In this document: one piece after another, positions 8,658-18,413 of the stretch | How the letters are laid out: each line of letters starts with the position of its first letter | Position numbering within the stretch: position 1 is the first letter of the stretch | Assembly: GCA_002724635.1 (NCBI GenBank) | Contig: PBPM01000084.1 | Location: forward strand, 1-53,335 | DNA: 53,335 bases | Direction of reading: 5' to 3' | Source of the DNA: Rhodospirillaceae bacterium | GTDB taxonomy: Bacteria; Pseudomonadota; Alphaproteobacteria; UBA6615 | Notes under the pieces: generated by a model | Database searches by the model: none | Told to the model about the DNA's origin: nothing | What the model saw: only the letters and a program-made list of their open reading frames with translations | Made by a program: the position numbers and the translations under genes

Positions 8658-8790
8658 GGGCCGGCTCGGGAAGGGTGGTGCCGGCTCTTGTCGGCAGGTT
8701 GCCCTACCTAGCCGGACTGAGGGAGCGTGTCAAAGCAGTGCGCCGAGAGCTATTCTTCGTGCCTCCCACCCGAAATCCGACGAGCCCGAC

Positions 8791-10521
8791 ATGACCGGTA
8801 AACGCATCTCCTTCGATCAACTCCGCAGCCGCCGTTGGTTTGACGGCGCGTCCATGCGCGCCTTCAGCCATCGCGGGCGTCTGCGTCAGCTCGCCTTCAG
8901 CTCGGAGGATTTTGATGGCAAGCCGGTGATCGGTATCCTCAACACTTGGTCGGACCTGAACACCTGTCACGGCCACTTCCTCGAGCGTGCCGAGCAGATC
9001 AAGCGCGGGGTGCTGCAGGCGGGCGGGTTCCCGGTCGAGATGCCGGCGATCACGCTGGGCGAGATCCTTATGAAGCCGACGACTATGCTCTACCGCAACC
9101 TGCTGGCGATGGAGGCCGAGGAGCTCATTCGCTCCTATCCCGTCGACGGCGTAGTTCTGATGGGTGGCTGCGACAAGACTACGCCGGCGCTCGTGATGGG
9201 CGCGGTCTCGGCCTGCCTGCCGCTAATCTTCATGCCAGCGGGTCCGATGCTGCGAGGTTTCTGGAACGGCGAGACGCTGGGTAGTGGGACGGACCACTGG
9301 AAATACTATGCCGAGTATCGCGCAGGGAACTTGGAGGCATCCGTGGTGGACGAGGTTCTGGCGGGTACCGCACGGTCGTCTGGCACCTGTATGACCATGG
9401 GGACGGCCGCCACCATGATGTCCGTGGCAGAAACACTCGGTCTGACCCTGCCGGGCGCATCGTCGATCCCCGCTCCGGATGCGAACCACGGGGTCATGGC
9501 GGCGGCAACCGGACGGCGCATTGTAGAGATGGTTTGGGAGGACCTGAAGCCGGCGGATGTTCTCACCGCCTCCTCCTTCGATAACGCGATCACCGTGGAC
9601 ATGGCGATCGGCGGCTCTACCAACGCGATCATACACCTGGTCGCCATGGCGGGGCGGGCCGGGGTGGACCTGCCGCTCGCGCGCTTCGACGAGATTTCGC
9701 GTAAGACGCCTTGGCTCGCGAACATTCGGCCATCGGGCGAGTACCTGATGGAGGATTTCTATTACGCTGGCGGCCTGCGGGCGCTGATGCGCCAGCTCGA
9801 CGATTTGCTCGACGGTAGCGCCATGACGGTGGCAGGTATTCCCATCGGCGACACTTGGGCGGACGCTAGGCTCCACAACGAGGAGGTTATCCGCCCACGG
9901 TCGAACCCACTGGGGCCCGACGGCGGCACCGTCGTGCTCACCGGTACGCTCGCGCCCGACGGGGCGGTCATCAAGCAGACGGCAGCCGACCCGTTGCTGC
10001 TAAAGCACAGCGGCCCCGCCGTCGTCTTCGCTGACCGAGCGGACCTCGATGCGAGGATCGACGATCCCGACCTGCCCGTCACGGCAGACTCGGTGCTGGT
10101 GCTTCAGAACGCCGGGCCGGTAGGCGCGCCGGGCATGCCCGAATGGGGCCAGCTGCCGATTCCCAAGAAGCTGCTCGAGGCCGGCGTGCGCGACATGGTG
10201 CGTATCTCCGATGCCCGCATGTCGGGCACCAGCTACGGCACATGTGTACTGCATGTTGCGCCCGAGGCCCATGTCGGCGGACCGCTAGGACTGGTTCAGG
10301 ACGGTGACACGATCACGCTGGATGTGGCGGAACGGAAGCTCGACCTGGAGGTGAGCCTCGACGAGATGGCGATGCGCCGTGCGGAATGGACTCCGCGCAA
10401 GCAGATCCCCGGGCGCGGCTACGTCTCGATGTATGCCGCCCACGTGACCCAAGCGAATCGGGGCTGCGACTTCGACTTCCTACACGCTGGCCCGGAGATC
10501 CCCGAGCCGGAGATCTTCTAG
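8791..10521 (+). CDS. IlvD/Edd-family dehydratase, L-arabinonate/pentonate dehydratase type
   Basis: A 576-residue iron-sulfur dehydratase that converts a sugar acid to a 2-keto-3-deoxy acid. The cluster cysteines are Cys59 (LNTCHGH), Cys127 (GGCDKTTP) and Cys200 (SSGTCMTMG). As I recall, these positions match those of the Rhizobium leguminosarum L-arabinonate dehydratase exactly. The catalytic serine lies in ARMSGTSYGT. The whole-length pattern is closer to the arabinonate/xylonate branch than to dihydroxy-acid dehydratase IlvD, so branched-chain amino acid synthesis is unlikely. The ATG at 8791 is chosen because homologous sequence begins there; an upstream GTG would add unrelated residues. 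It converges with the DRE-TIM metallolyase gene, 6 bp apart. Confidence 0.88.
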   Translation: MTGKRISFDQLRSRRWFDGASMRAFSHRGRLRQLAFSSEDFDGKPVIGILNTWSDLNTCHGHFLERAEQIKRGVLQAGGFPVEMPAITLGEILMKPTTMLYRNLLAMEAEELIRSYPVDGVVLMGGCDKTTPALVMGAVSACLPLIFMPAGPMLRGFWNGETLGSGTDHWKYYAEYRAGNLEASVVDEVLAGTARSSGTCMTMGTAATMMSVAETLGLTLPGASSIPAPDANHGVMAAATGRRIVEMVWEDLKPADVLTASSFDNAITVDMAIGGSTNAIIHLVAMAGRAGVDLPLARFDEISRKTPWLANIRPSGEYLMEDFYYAGGLRALMRQLDDLLDGSAMTVAGIPIGDTWADARLHNEEVIRPRSNPLGPDGGTVVLTGTLAPDGAVIKQTAADPLLLKHSGPAVVFADRADLDARIDDPDLPVTADSVLVLQNAGPVGAPGMPEWGQLPIPKKLLEAGVRDMVRISDARMSGTSYGTCVLHVAPEAHVGGPLGLVQDGDTITLDVAERKLDLEVSLDEMAMRRAEWTPRKQIPGRGYVSMYAAHVTQANRGCDFDFLHAGPEIPEPEIF

Positions 10522-10527
10522 GCTGCT

Positions 10528-11799
10528 CTAATCGGCCACCGCCACGATCTCGCGAAACTCGTCGTCGGTGATCTGGCGGCGCACCGCCTGTATCTTCTCG
10601 CGCAGCTTTGAAATCACCGCGGGCTCGTTGCCGTCGGTGATGGAGAGGCCAAGCTCGTTGGCCTTGGCGCGCACGGCCCATGGGCCGGAGTAGTGGCCCA
10701 GCAAGTTATGCTGGGTGTTCCCGAATATCTCCGGCTTCATGCAGAGATACGACCAGAAACCTTCCTCAGTCGGCGGTACGCAATAATGCACCTCGACTAG
10801 GTGGGAGAAGGCGGTCCGGCCCACGAACGGCATTGTGTCGGGCATCGGCCAAGGCATGGTCTCGGCGACCAACTGCGACAGTTCGGTTAGCTTCTCCAGC
10901 TTGATGCCGCAATCGATGCCGTAATACAGCTGGATCACTGATGCGACCTCGGCGAAGCAGGCAATGTGGGCGCGCTCTCCCAGCCCGTTTACGCAGGCAT
11001 CGATGATGTCGGCTCCCCCCTCCAGTCCCGCATAGAGCGCAGCGGCGGCCATGCCGACGTCGTTGTGGGTGTGCAGCGCGATCTCGGTGCCGGGCAGGCG
11101 GCGCTTCATCTCGCGCACCACATAAGTATAGACGCGGTAGATCGCCATGCCGTTGATGTCGTCGAGGCGGATCATATCGGCGCCGGCCTCGACCAGATTG
11201 CCGCAGACCTCGGCAAGTTGGTCGATCGGGATGCGCGTACAGTCCTGAATTAGGCAGCCCACCTTGCGGTCGGGCCCGGCCTTTGCGCGGGCATAGGCGA
11301 CTGAGCCCATGGCCCGCTCGATCGCCTCTTCGATGGTGATGCGCGCGCCGGCCATGGATTCGAAAAGGCACATCTGGTGCTCGGAGAACGAAAAGCATAG
11401 AGAGGCGTAGTCAGCGCCGTAGTCGTAGTTCAGATCGACCTCGGGCTTGGCCAATTCGGGGTTGAGTACGGCCGTTGGGTGGACCAGCGCGTCGATTAGC
11501 ATATGGGGGTGGCGTTTCTTCACCTCCGCCATCTCCTGCGGGTCGTCATGGTGCATTTGCACCATCGACACGCCCGTCTCGGCCAGCTTGTCGGCGATCC
11601 GTAAGACCTGGTCGCGCGTCAGCGAGACGCCGGGAAGCTGCCGGCCTTCGCGCAGCGTGATGTCACAGAGCTGGACCTTGTCGGGCAGGGTCATCTCAGC
11701 TCGGATCTCGTCGGCGAAGCAATGCTGCGAGATGCGCCACAAGTCGGTCGTGGCCTCGAATTTGTCGTTGACCGGGTAACCGGGTGCGAAACCGGGCAT
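10528..11799 (-). CDS. HMG-CoA lyase-like / homocitrate-isopropylmalate synthase family (DRE-TIM metallolyase)
   Basis: A 423-residue TIM-barrel metal enzyme that makes or breaks C-C bonds next to a carbonyl. The signature strand reads LCDITLREGRQLPG (Asp46, Arg50, Glu51), and the divalent-metal HxH pair lies in ALHTHNDVGM. GLGERAHIACFAEV matches the usual NGLGERAGN loop with changes. There is no separate C-terminal regulatory domain like that of LeuA, so it is probably catabolic or specialised rather than the housekeeping leucine enzyme. The start is supported by GGGGGACACAGTA before the ATG. Which acyl-CoA or keto acid it uses cannot be told. The neighbouring pentonate dehydratase suggests a keto-acid route. 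Confidence 0.8.
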   Translation of the reverse strand: MPGFAPGYPVNDKFEATTDLWRISQHCFADEIRAEMTLPDKVQLCDITLREGRQLPGVSLTRDQVLRIADKLAETGVSMVQMHHDDPQEMAEVKKRHPHMLIDALVHPTAVLNPELAKPEVDLNYDYGADYASLCFSFSEHQMCLFESMAGARITIEEAIERAMGSVAYARAKAGPDRKVGCLIQDCTRIPIDQLAEVCGNLVEAGADMIRLDDINGMAIYRVYTYVVREMKRRLPGTEIALHTHNDVGMAAAALYAGLEGGADIIDACVNGLGERAHIACFAEVASVIQLYYGIDCGIKLEKLTELSQLVAETMPWPMPDTMPFVGRTAFSHLVEVHYCVPPTEEGFWSYLCMKPEIFGNTQHNLLGHYSGPWAVRAKANELGLSITDGNEPAVISKLREKIQAVRRQITDDEFREIVAVAD

Positions 11800-11903
11800 T
11801 ACTGTGTCCCCCTTGTGCGTGTCGTGCTGCGTGTGCGTTATACGAAGTCTAACCGAGCTGGCGGACGTGTCATAATCGCTTTGAGAAATGCGAGGAGGGG
11901 TCC

Positions 11904-12815
11904 ATGAATATCTTCGTCACCGGCGCGACCGGCTATATCGGCGGCACCGTCGCGGTAAAGCTGATGGAGGCCGGTCACCGGGTCACGGGGCTTGCGCGCA
12001 ACGCGGAACGCGCCACACTCCTTGAGGAGCGTGGCATAACTCCTGTTGTAGGCACGCTAGATGACCTCGACGTGCTTGCCGCAGCGGCGAAAGCTGCTGA
12101 CGCCATCGCCAACACTGCCAACGCGGATCACCCGTTCGCCGCTAGGGCACTCGCCGAGGCGCTTGAGGGATCGGCCAAGACCCTACTGCACACCAGCGGC
12201 ACGACGATCATCGCCGACAACGCCACCGGCGAACCATCTGACGCGGTCTTCAATGAGGACATGCCGCGCGGCCGGCTGCCGGAGAAGGCCTCACGAATCG
12301 CCACCGACCGGCTGGTGGTGGAGACAGCGCGTCGGGGCGTGCGCGCGGTCGTGCTGTGCCCCGGTCTGGTCTATGGCGCGGGGCTCGGCGTCGCGCGGCA
12401 TAGTCCGCAGATTCCCGCCTTCATCGCAACGGCGAAGGCCGCGGGCATCCCGCGCCATGTCGGGCGCGGCCTCAACGTCTGGTCGAACGTGCATGTCGAG
12501 GATTGCGCCGATGCCTATCTCGCAGCGCTGGAGCACGGGCCGGCGGGCGCGTTCTATTTCTTGGAAGGCGGTGCGGACAGCATGATCGACGTGAACCGGG
12601 CCGTCGCGCAGATGCTCGGGCTGGGCGAGGAGACCCAGGCGATGACCCTCGACGAGGCGGCCCGCGAGTGGAACGTGCCGATGGCCCACGCCATGGGCTC
12701 TAATGTGCGGGTCAGCGCCGACAAGGCTCGCAAGGTGCTGGCCTGGATGCCGTCGCGGCCCGCGATGTGCGACGACATCGTGGGCGGTTCGTACCGGGAT
12801 TTACAATCAAGCTGA
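11904..12815 (+). CDS. NAD(P)-dependent epimerase/dehydratase family protein (extended/atypical SDR)
   Basis: A 303-residue Rossmann-fold protein. The dinucleotide motif GATGYIGG lies at residues 7-14, followed by an atypical-SDR pattern in which the middle TSGTTI segment and the late VLCPGLVYG replace the usual YxxxK environment. Proteins like this reduce or isomerise carbonyl compounds, or act as NAD(P)H-dependent reductases. The start is clear (GCGAGGAGGGGTCC before ATG). It is divergent from the DRE-TIM metallolyase gene, with 104 bp between starts. The substrate is unknown. Confidence 0.8.
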   Translation: MNIFVTGATGYIGGTVAVKLMEAGHRVTGLARNAERATLLEERGITPVVGTLDDLDVLAAAAKAADAIANTANADHPFAARALAEALEGSAKTLLHTSGTTIIADNATGEPSDAVFNEDMPRGRLPEKASRIATDRLVVETARRGVRAVVLCPGLVYGAGLGVARHSPQIPAFIATAKAAGIPRHVGRGLNVWSNVHVEDCADAYLAALEHGPAGAFYFLEGGADSMIDVNRAVAQMLGLGEETQAMTLDEAAREWNVPMAHAMGSNVRVSADKARKVLAWMPSRPAMCDDIVGGSYRDLQSS

Positions 12816-12876
12816 ATGGATATGAGAGCGTTCTCCTGCACCAAGGCTTCGGAGGAGACACCCTCGTCTAACGCAC

Positions 12877-12898
12877 TTCCGATGGCTCGCCATCTGAA
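12877..12898. other. Short hairpin downstream of tRNA-Thr
   Basis: GATGGC and GCCATC pair around a 2-base centre, extended by TTC/GAA. On the minus strand this lies about 20 bases after the 3' end of tRNA-Thr. It could assist termination or processing, but no U-tract follows. Confidence 0.3.
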
Positions 12899-12915
12899 GC
12901 TCTAACAGCGAAGGG

Positions 12916-12990
12916 TGGTGCCGCCGGAGTGAATTGAACACTCGACCTCACCATTACCAATGGTGCGCTCTACCCCTGAGCTACGGCGGC
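12916..12990 (-). tRNA. tRNA-Thr (anticodon GGT)
   Basis: A full 75-nt cloverleaf on the minus strand. The acceptor stem is GCCGCCG with CGGCGGC, the D-arm GCTC/GAGC has a short loop, the anticodon stem is CACCA/TGGTG with loop TTGGTAA (anticodon GGT), and the T-arm GAGTG/CACTC has loop TTCAATT. The discriminator is A and CCA is encoded. All stems pair perfectly. It reads ACC/ACT threonine codons. Confidence 0.97.
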
Positions 12991-13236
12991 ACAATGTGCG
13001 AAAACGCGGCGCGTTATGCCACGGGTATTGCCGTGCAGCAAGGCCGTGGTTGGCGCATCTCGCCTGCCGTGCAAAAATCCGCTCTCGTTTGACCGTAAAC
13101 CCGCGTCGGGGCTGCCGTTTTGTTCGACTGTTTCCGCTACGAATTGCAGTTTCACCGCCAGCGCCTCTTTCTCGGGGCGGTAGCGGTCGCCCGCGCGTTG
13201 GCCGAGTAGCAGCGCTATCCACAATGGAAGACAGCC

Positions 13237-13626
13237 ATGATTAAACTCGTGAACCCTGACACCCTACCGGCGCCGGCCAGCAACTATAGCCACATCGTCG
13301 AGGTGCCGGAGGGCGCGCGGCTGGCGTTCCTATCCGGTCAGGTCGGAATCGACACCGACGGCAACTGCGCCGACGATTTCGCTGGGCAGTGCAATCAAGT
13401 CTTCGCCAACATCAAAGCGGCACTGACGGCCATAGACATGCAGATGTCTGACCTGGTGCGCCTCAACGCCTATCTGATCGACGCGGCCAACGTGAGCGCC
13501 TTCCGCGACATCCGAGATTCTTGGATGGAGGGGCATGCTGCCGCGTCCACACTTGTCATGGTGCCCGCCCTGGCTGCGCCCAACTGGTTGGTCGAGATCG
13601 AGGTGGTCGCGTCCCGTTCGGCATAG
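13237..13626 (+). CDS. Rid-family (YjgF-like) protein, second copy
   Basis: A 129-residue Rid-fold protein. FLSGQVGID near residue 35 and the LVEIEVVAS strand at the end are the family hallmarks. The position of the catalytic Arg in RidA is occupied by AASTLVMVPAL, so it again lacks the arginine and should not be called a reactive-intermediate deaminase without testing. It starts the plus-strand run that leads into the housekeeping block, 246 bp after tRNA-Thr. The 5' gap shows no recognisable feature. Confidence 0.85.
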   Translation: MIKLVNPDTLPAPASNYSHIVEVPEGARLAFLSGQVGIDTDGNCADDFAGQCNQVFANIKAALTAIDMQMSDLVRLNAYLIDAANVSAFRDIRDSWMEGHAAASTLVMVPALAAPNWLVEIEVVASRSA

Positions 13627-13636
13627 GTCTGGCTCG

Positions 13637-13813
13637 GTGAGCGACGAGAATTCCCGGCGTGTGGGGAAGAAAGACGCCCCTACGGACAGCGAGCGGGCCC
13701 GCGCGGCGCGTCAGGCCAAGGCGCTGCGCGCGAACCTACGCAAGCGCAATGCCCAGCGCCGGGGGCGGCGGTCCGACGCGCCCGACTCCGGATCATCGTC
13801 CGAAGACGCGTAG
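13637..13813 (+). CDS. Small basic protein of unknown function
   Basis: A 58-residue protein starting at GTG 13637, 10 bp after the Rid gene. The core RARAARQAKALRANLRKR is strongly basic and predicted helical, flanked by acidic or serine-rich ends (GSSSEDA). From memory, short proteins with an ALRANLxRRxAQ core sit near murA in many alphaproteobacteria, which supports it as a real gene. The basic helix could bind RNA or DNA. No function is known to me. Confidence 0.65.
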   Translation: MSDENSRRVGKKDAPTDSERARAARQAKALRANLRKRNAQRRGRRSDAPDSGSSSEDA

Positions 13814-13814
13814 C

Positions 13815-13943
13815 CAAGTAAATATCTGAATATAAATATATAATTATTATCCACCGGGTGCGCTTGAGGGTGTGCGGACCATCGGCTACAAGCGTTGCTT
13901 ATCTTCGAGCGCCACGCGCGCTGGTTTTCCGGGGGTGCGTTAC
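13815..13943 (+). promoter_or_regulatory. A+T-rich leader upstream of dcd
   Basis: Bases 13818-13850 are almost all A and T, in sharp contrast to the surrounding high-GC sequence, and sit about 95 bp before the dcd start. This is the most promoter-like stretch before the dcd-murA block. I cannot assign -35 and -10 boxes with confidence. Confidence 0.35.
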
Positions 13944-14498
13944 ATGCCAATCATGCCCGATAGCTGGATCCGCCAGATGTCTCAGGATGAGGGCATGATC
14001 GAACCCTTCGTTGACGAACAGACCCGCGAGGGAGTCATCTCCTACGGCCTGTCCTCTTATGGCTATGACGCGCGGGTGTCTGGCGAGTTCAAGATTTTTA
14101 CCAACGTCCATTCGGTCACTGTCGACCCTAAGAATTTCGATGCTGGGAGCTTCGTCGACCGCGAGACCAATGTCTGCGTCATACCGCCCAACTCCTTCGC
14201 GCTGGCGCGCACGGTCGAGTATTTCCGCATCCCGCGTGACGTTCTAGTTATCTGCCTGGGCAAGTCCACCTATGCGCGGTGCGGCATCATCGTGAACGTG
14301 ACTCCACTCGAGCCTGAGTGGGAGGGGCATGTGACGCTGGAATTCTCGAACACTACCCCGCTGCCGGCGAAGATTTACGCAGATGAGGGCGCCTGTCAGT
14401 TCCTGTTCCTGAAGGGGGAGGGGGCACCCGAGGTGTCCTATGCGGACCGCAAGGGCAAGTACATGCACCAGCGCGGAATCACGGTGCCCAAGCTCTGA
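13944..14498 (+). CDS. dcd: dCTP deaminase
   Basis: A 184-residue enzyme that deaminates dCTP to dUTP, the main supply of dUMP for thymidylate synthesis in many Gram-negative bacteria. The family N-terminus [12 protein letters not shown], the [10 protein letters not shown] loop and [14 protein letters not shown] with the catalytic glutamate are all present, and the length equals the usual Dcd length. The ATG at 13944 gives the standard MxIMPDxWI start. It lies 98 bp upstream of murA in the conserved housekeeping block. Confidence 0.97.
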   Translation: MPIMPDSWIRQMSQDEGMIEPFVDEQTREGVISYGLSSYGYDARVSGEFKIFTNVHSVTVDPKNFDAGSFVDRETNVCVIPPNSFALARTVEYFRIPRDVLVICLGKSTYARCGIIVNVTPLEPEWEGHVTLEFSNTTPLPAKIYADEGACQFLFLKGEGAPEVSYADRKGKYMHQRGITVPKL

Positions 14499-14596
14499 TG
14501 CTGGCGGTCCGGCGCAGCCCCGACGACGACACGCAATTGCCGCATTCCTGGTCTATCAGGCATGGCTTCGTCAAACCCGGCCGGTAAAGAGGCGAG

Positions 14597-15886
14597 ATGG
14601 ACAAGATCAGGATTCGCGGTGGCCAGACGCTGAAAGGCGTCATTCGCATCGGCGGCGCGAAGAATGCGGCCCTTCCGCTGATGGCGGCGAGCCTGCTCAC
14701 CGACGAACCCCTGGTGCTGTCGAACGTGCCGCACTTGGCGGATATCACAAGCATGGCGAACCTGTTGGGCCAGCACGGGGTGCTCGTGTCGCTGGAGGGG
14801 CAGGCCGGCAATGGGGGACATGTGGGTCGGGTCATGTCGCTCACCGCCGGCGAGATCACTAATACCACTGCGCCCTATGAGCTGGTGCGCCGGATGCGCG
14901 CGTCGGTCCTAGTGCTTGGCCCGATCATCGCGCGGGAGGGCGAGGCGACCGTATCCCTGCCGGGCGGCTGCGCCATCGGCACCCGACCTGTCGACATCCA
15001 CCTGTCGGGGCTAGAGGCGCTGGGGGCCGAGATCGAAGTTGAAGCGGGCTACATCCGCGCCAGCGCCCCCAGGGGTCTGCGCGGCGCGCGCTACGTGTTC
15101 CCAAAGGTCTCGGTCGGGGCGACCGAGAACCTGGTGCTTGCCGCCTCTCTCGCGCAGGGCGAGACGGTCTTCGAGAATGCCGCGCGTGAGCCCGAGATCA
15201 CCGATCTCTGCGAATGCCTGATCGCCATGGGCGCCAAGATCGGGGGCGTCGGTACTGCCACCCTGACGGTCGAGGGTGTGGACCGGCTAAACGGGGCCGA
15301 GCATGCGATCATGCCCGACCGGGTCGAGGCGGGGACCTATGCTATGACCGCCGCGATCACCGGCGGCATGGTGGAGCTGGAGGGCGTTCGCCTCGACCAC
15401 ATCGAGGCGGCGGCGGCGCTGCTGCGAAAGACCGGCACCACCATCGAGGCCCGCAACGGCGGCATCTTCGTCAGCCGCGCCGACACCGACTTGCTGAGCG
15501 CGGATGTGGAGACCGACCCCTATCCGGGGTTCCCGACAGATCTGCAGGCCCAGTTCCTAGCCCTAATGACCACCGCAAGGGGGGCGTCGGTCATCACCGA
15601 GACGATCTTTGAGAACCGCTTCATGCATGTGCCGGAGCTGCAGCGCATGGGGGCAGACGTGACCCTCCAGGGCAATACGGCGATCGTGCGCGGGGTCGAC
15701 ATGTTGCATGGCGCGCCGGTGATGGCGTCGGACCTGCGCGCGAGCGCGTCACTCGTGATCGCGGGGCTCGCCGCTGAGGGCGTGACCGAGGTGCGCCGCA
15801 TCTACCATCTAGACCGCGGCTATGAGCGTCTGGACGAGAAGCTTCGCTTGGTGGGCGCGGATGTTGAGCGGGTCGTGGACGACTGA
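14597..15886 (+). CDS. murA: UDP-N-acetylglucosamine 1-carboxyvinyltransferase (MurA)
   Basis: A 429-residue cytoplasmic enzyme for the first committed step of peptidoglycan synthesis, transfer of enolpyruvate from PEP to UDP-GlcNAc. The family signature GGAKNAALP contains Lys22 and Asn23. The loop [11 protein letters not shown] carries the catalytic cysteine (Cys125), which makes the enzyme of the fosfomycin-sensitive type. Length and motif positions are standard. Its stop overlaps the start of the DUF2948 gene (TGATG), so the two are translationally coupled. Confidence 0.98.
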   Translation: MDKIRIRGGQTLKGVIRIGGAKNAALPLMAASLLTDEPLVLSNVPHLADITSMANLLGQHGVLVSLEGQAGNGGHVGRVMSLTAGEITNTTAPYELVRRMRASVLVLGPIIAREGEATVSLPGGCAIGTRPVDIHLSGLEALGAEIEVEAGYIRASAPRGLRGARYVFPKVSVGATENLVLAASLAQGETVFENAAREPEITDLCECLIAMGAKIGGVGTATLTVEGVDRLNGAEHAIMPDRVEAGTYAMTAAITGGMVELEGVRLDHIEAAAALLRKTGTTIEARNGGIFVSRADTDLLSADVETDPYPGFPTDLQAQFLALMTTARGASVITETIFENRFMHVPELQRMGADVTLQGNTAIVRGVDMLHGAPVMASDLRASASLVIAGLAAEGVTEVRRIYHLDRGYERLDEKLRLVGADVERVVDD

Positions 15887-16332
15887 TGTCCGTCGACGCG
15901 CGCCTGCTGAAGCTCTCGGCCACCGACGAAAAGGACCTGAACATCATGTCCGGTGCCCTGCAGGATGCGATCGTGCCGATCGGCGACATTACCTATCGGC
16001 CGGCCGACAAAGCCTTCGTCTTCGTCGCCAACCGGTTTCGCTGGGAGGCGGCGGAGGGTGGCGATAGTGCTGAGCGGATCAACGCCGGCGTAATCTTCTC
16101 CAACGTCGTCGATGTGAAGCGCCGCGGCATCGATTTCCGCGGTCGCGGCCGTTTTCTGAATCTTTTGGCCATCTCCTGTAAGGCCGATGGCGCCTCCGAA
16201 GGATCCAGCGTGCAATTGACCTTCTCCGGAGATACGGCTATTCGGCTGCAAATAACCGGACTCCTCTGCCATCTGGAGGATTTCGGCGAATCCTGGCCGA
16301 CCCAGTGGTTGCCCGAGCACGCGGACCCTTAG
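15886..16332 (+). CDS. DUF2948 family protein
   Basis: A 148-residue protein of the alphaproteobacterial DUF2948 family. The pattern LLKLSATDEKDLNIMSGALQDA at the start and ITGLLCHLEDFGE at the end is typical, and the gene usually lies between murA and the his genes, as here. It overlaps the murA stop by one base. No transmembrane segment or catalytic motif is visible. Function is unknown; its persistent link with murA and hisD suggests a conserved housekeeping role. Confidence 0.9.
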   Translation: MSVDARLLKLSATDEKDLNIMSGALQDAIVPIGDITYRPADKAFVFVANRFRWEAAEGGDSAERINAGVIFSNVVDVKRRGIDFRGRGRFLNLLAISCKADGASEGSSVQLTFSGDTAIRLQITGLLCHLEDFGESWPTQWLPEHADP

Positions 16333-16416
16333 CCCCGCTTTCCCTAGTTGTGAGGATGCGGGCCAGATTGCGGCTCCGGGCCGGAATTTCCGTGTCGGTA
16401 TCTGTGTGGAAGGTGC

Positions 16417-17097
16417 GTGGTGGTAACCAAGACCGAAAAACTGATCTTGGCCCTGCCGAAGGGGCGGATACTGGGTGAAGTAATGCCGTTACTCGAGCAT
16501 GTGGGCATCGAGCCCGAGGCCGCCTTCCACGATCCGAAGTCACGGCTTCTGCGCTTTGAGACATCTGTGCCGGGGGTCGACATCATCCGCGCCCGCGCGT
16601 TCGACGTGGCAACCTTCGTCGCGTTCGGGGCGGCGCATTTTGGCGTCGCCGGCTCCGACGTGATCATGGAGTTCGACTATCCCGAGCTTTATGCCCCCAT
16701 CGACCTGAATATTGGTAACTGCCGTTTGGCGGTAGCGGAGCCGCATTCGGTCGTAGCGGTTGACGACCCGGCGCGCTGGAGCCATGTGCGCGTCGCGACC
16801 AAGTATCCGAATATGACCCAGAGCCACTTCGCGCGGCGCGGGGTGCAGGCCGAATGTATCAAGCTCAACGGCGCTATAGAGCTCGCGCCGTCGCTCGGCC
16901 TGTGCCGGCGGATCGTCGACCTCGTGTCGACCGGTTCGACTCTCAAGGCTAACGGGCTGGTCGAGATCGAGACGATTGCCAAGATCAGTTCGCGTCTGGT
17001 GGTCAACCGTGCGGCCCTTAAGACCCGCGCGACGGAGATGGTGGGCTGGATCGACCGGTTCCGCGATGTGGTTGGGGATGCGAGCGATGTCGCGTAG
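16417..17097 (+). CDS. hisG: ATP phosphoribosyltransferase, short form (HisG)
   Basis: A 226-residue catalytic subunit for the first step of histidine synthesis, condensing ATP and [12 protein letters not shown] at the start and [14 protein letters not shown] (PRPP-binding loop) are present, and the C-terminal regulatory domain of long-form HisG is absent. Short-form enzymes need HisZ, which is not in this window. Translation probably starts at GTG 16417 or GTG 16420, both following GGAAGGTGC. The 3' end overlaps hisD by 11 bp. Confidence 0.95.
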   Translation: MVVTKTEKLILALPKGRILGEVMPLLEHVGIEPEAAFHDPKSRLLRFETSVPGVDIIRARAFDVATFVAFGAAHFGVAGSDVIMEFDYPELYAPIDLNIGNCRLAVAEPHSVVAVDDPARWSHVRVATKYPNMTQSHFARRGVQAECIKLNGAIELAPSLGLCRRIVDLVSTGSTLKANGLVEIETIAKISSRLVVNRAALKTRATEMVGWIDRFRDVVGDASDVA

Positions 17098-18394
17098 GCT
17101 CGATGCCGCGTATGCCGATTTCGACACGTCGTTTGCGGCGCTTCTGGACGAACGGCGAGAGGCGGCCGTGGATGTGCGTGCCGACGTCGAGGCGATCGTC
17201 GCCCGGGTCCGGTGCGAGGGCGACGCGGCGTTGCTGGCGCTCACCGAGAAATTCGATCGCCTGAGCCTCGCAGCCGACGGCCTGCGGGTAGGCGCCGAGG
17301 AGATCGCCGCTGCGCGCGCGGCATGCGACGCAGATGCGCTCAACGCGCTCGAGACAGCGAGAGCTCGCATCAGCGCCTATCACGAGAAGCAGCGCCCGGA
17401 CGCGTTTGACTATGTCGATGATCTGGGGGTCCGGCTGGTCAGCCGCTGGCGGCCCGTCGCCTCCTCGGGCCTTTATGTGCCCGGCGGCACCGCGGCCTAT
17501 CCGTCCTCGGTGCTCATGAACGCGATCCCGGCGCGGGTCGCCGGCGTCGAACGTATCGTCATGGTGGTGCCTTCGCCGGGTGGCGACCTGAACCCGCTGG
17601 TGCTCGCGGCGGCCGATATCGCGGGCGTCGACGAGATTTACCGGGTGGGGGGCGCTCAGGCCGTGGCGGCCCTTGCTCATGGCACCGAGACGATTGCGCC
17701 GGTCGACAAGATCGTCGGGCCTGGCAATGCTTATGTTGCCGAGGCCAAGCGCCAAGTCTTTGGGGTGGTCGGCATCGACATGATCGCCGGTCCGTCGGAG
17801 ATCCTAGTGGTCGCCGAGGCATCTGCGAATCCTGCCTGGGTTGCGGCCGACCTGCTTAGTCAAGCAGAGCATGACGCGAGCGCTCAGTCGGTGCTGATTA
17901 CTGATGAAGCGGGTTTCGCCGATGCGGTCGAGGTCGAGGTGGCGCGCCAGATTCCGGAATTGCCGCGCCGCGCTATCGCCGGCGAAAGCTGGGCAACATA
18001 TGGTGCGACCATCATCCTGTCTGACCTCGCGGATGCTGTCGCCCTGATCGATCGGATGGCACCGGAGCATCTTGAGCTGATCGGGCCGCGGGCGGAGGCG
18101 CTGGAGCCGGCGATCCGCAACGCGGGGTCGATCTTCCTTGGCGCGTATGCGCCCGAGGTTCTGGGGGATTATCTCGCCGGACCCAACCATGTGCTTCCGA
18201 CCGCCCGCACTGCACGGTTCTCCTCGGGCCTTGGCGTGCTCGACTTTATGAAGCGCAACTCGATGTTCTCGGCCGACCGCGAAAGCTTCCGCGCACTCGC
18301 CGAGCCGGCCATGACCCTAGCGCGCGCAGAGGGGCTGGAGGCGCATGCCCGGGCCGTCGAGATCCGGATTTCGGGCGAAACGGGCGACGGCTGA
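17087..18394 (+). CDS. hisD: Histidinol dehydrogenase
   Basis: A 435-residue zinc enzyme that oxidises histidinol to histidine in two NAD-dependent steps. Visible family blocks are [50 protein letters not shown] (zinc-ligand region) and [18 protein letters not shown]. The ATG at 17087 overlaps the end of hisG by 11 bp, indicating coupled translation. Length is normal. Confidence 0.97.
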   Translation: MSRRLDAAYADFDTSFAALLDERREAAVDVRADVEAIVARVRCEGDAALLALTEKFDRLSLAADGLRVGAEEIAAARAACDADALNALETARARISAYHEKQRPDAFDYVDDLGVRLVSRWRPVASSGLYVPGGTAAYPSSVLMNAIPARVAGVERIVMVVPSPGGDLNPLVLAAADIAGVDEIYRVGGAQAVAALAHGTETIAPVDKIVGPGNAYVAEAKRQVFGVVGIDMIAGPSEILVVAEASANPAWVAADLLSQAEHDASAQSVLITDEAGFADAVEVEVARQIPELPRRAIAGESWATYGATIILSDLADAVALIDRMAPEHLELIGPRAEALEPAIRNAGSIFLGAYAPEVLGDYLAGPNHVLPTARTARFSSGLGVLDFMKRNSMFSADRESFRALAEPAMTLARAEGLEAHARAVEIRISGETGDG

Positions 18395-18413
18395 GGCCCC
18401 GGCCGCGCATGCG

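Noticed and set aside
8791-10521. Biosynthetic dihydroxy-acid dehydratase IlvD
   Set aside because: Cysteine spacing and overall pattern follow the L-arabinonate/pentonate dehydratase branch, and no other ilv genes are nearby.
13000-13236. Gene or RNA in the space after tRNA-Thr
   Set aside because: Open frames here are short, have no ribosome-binding sites and resemble nothing I recognise.
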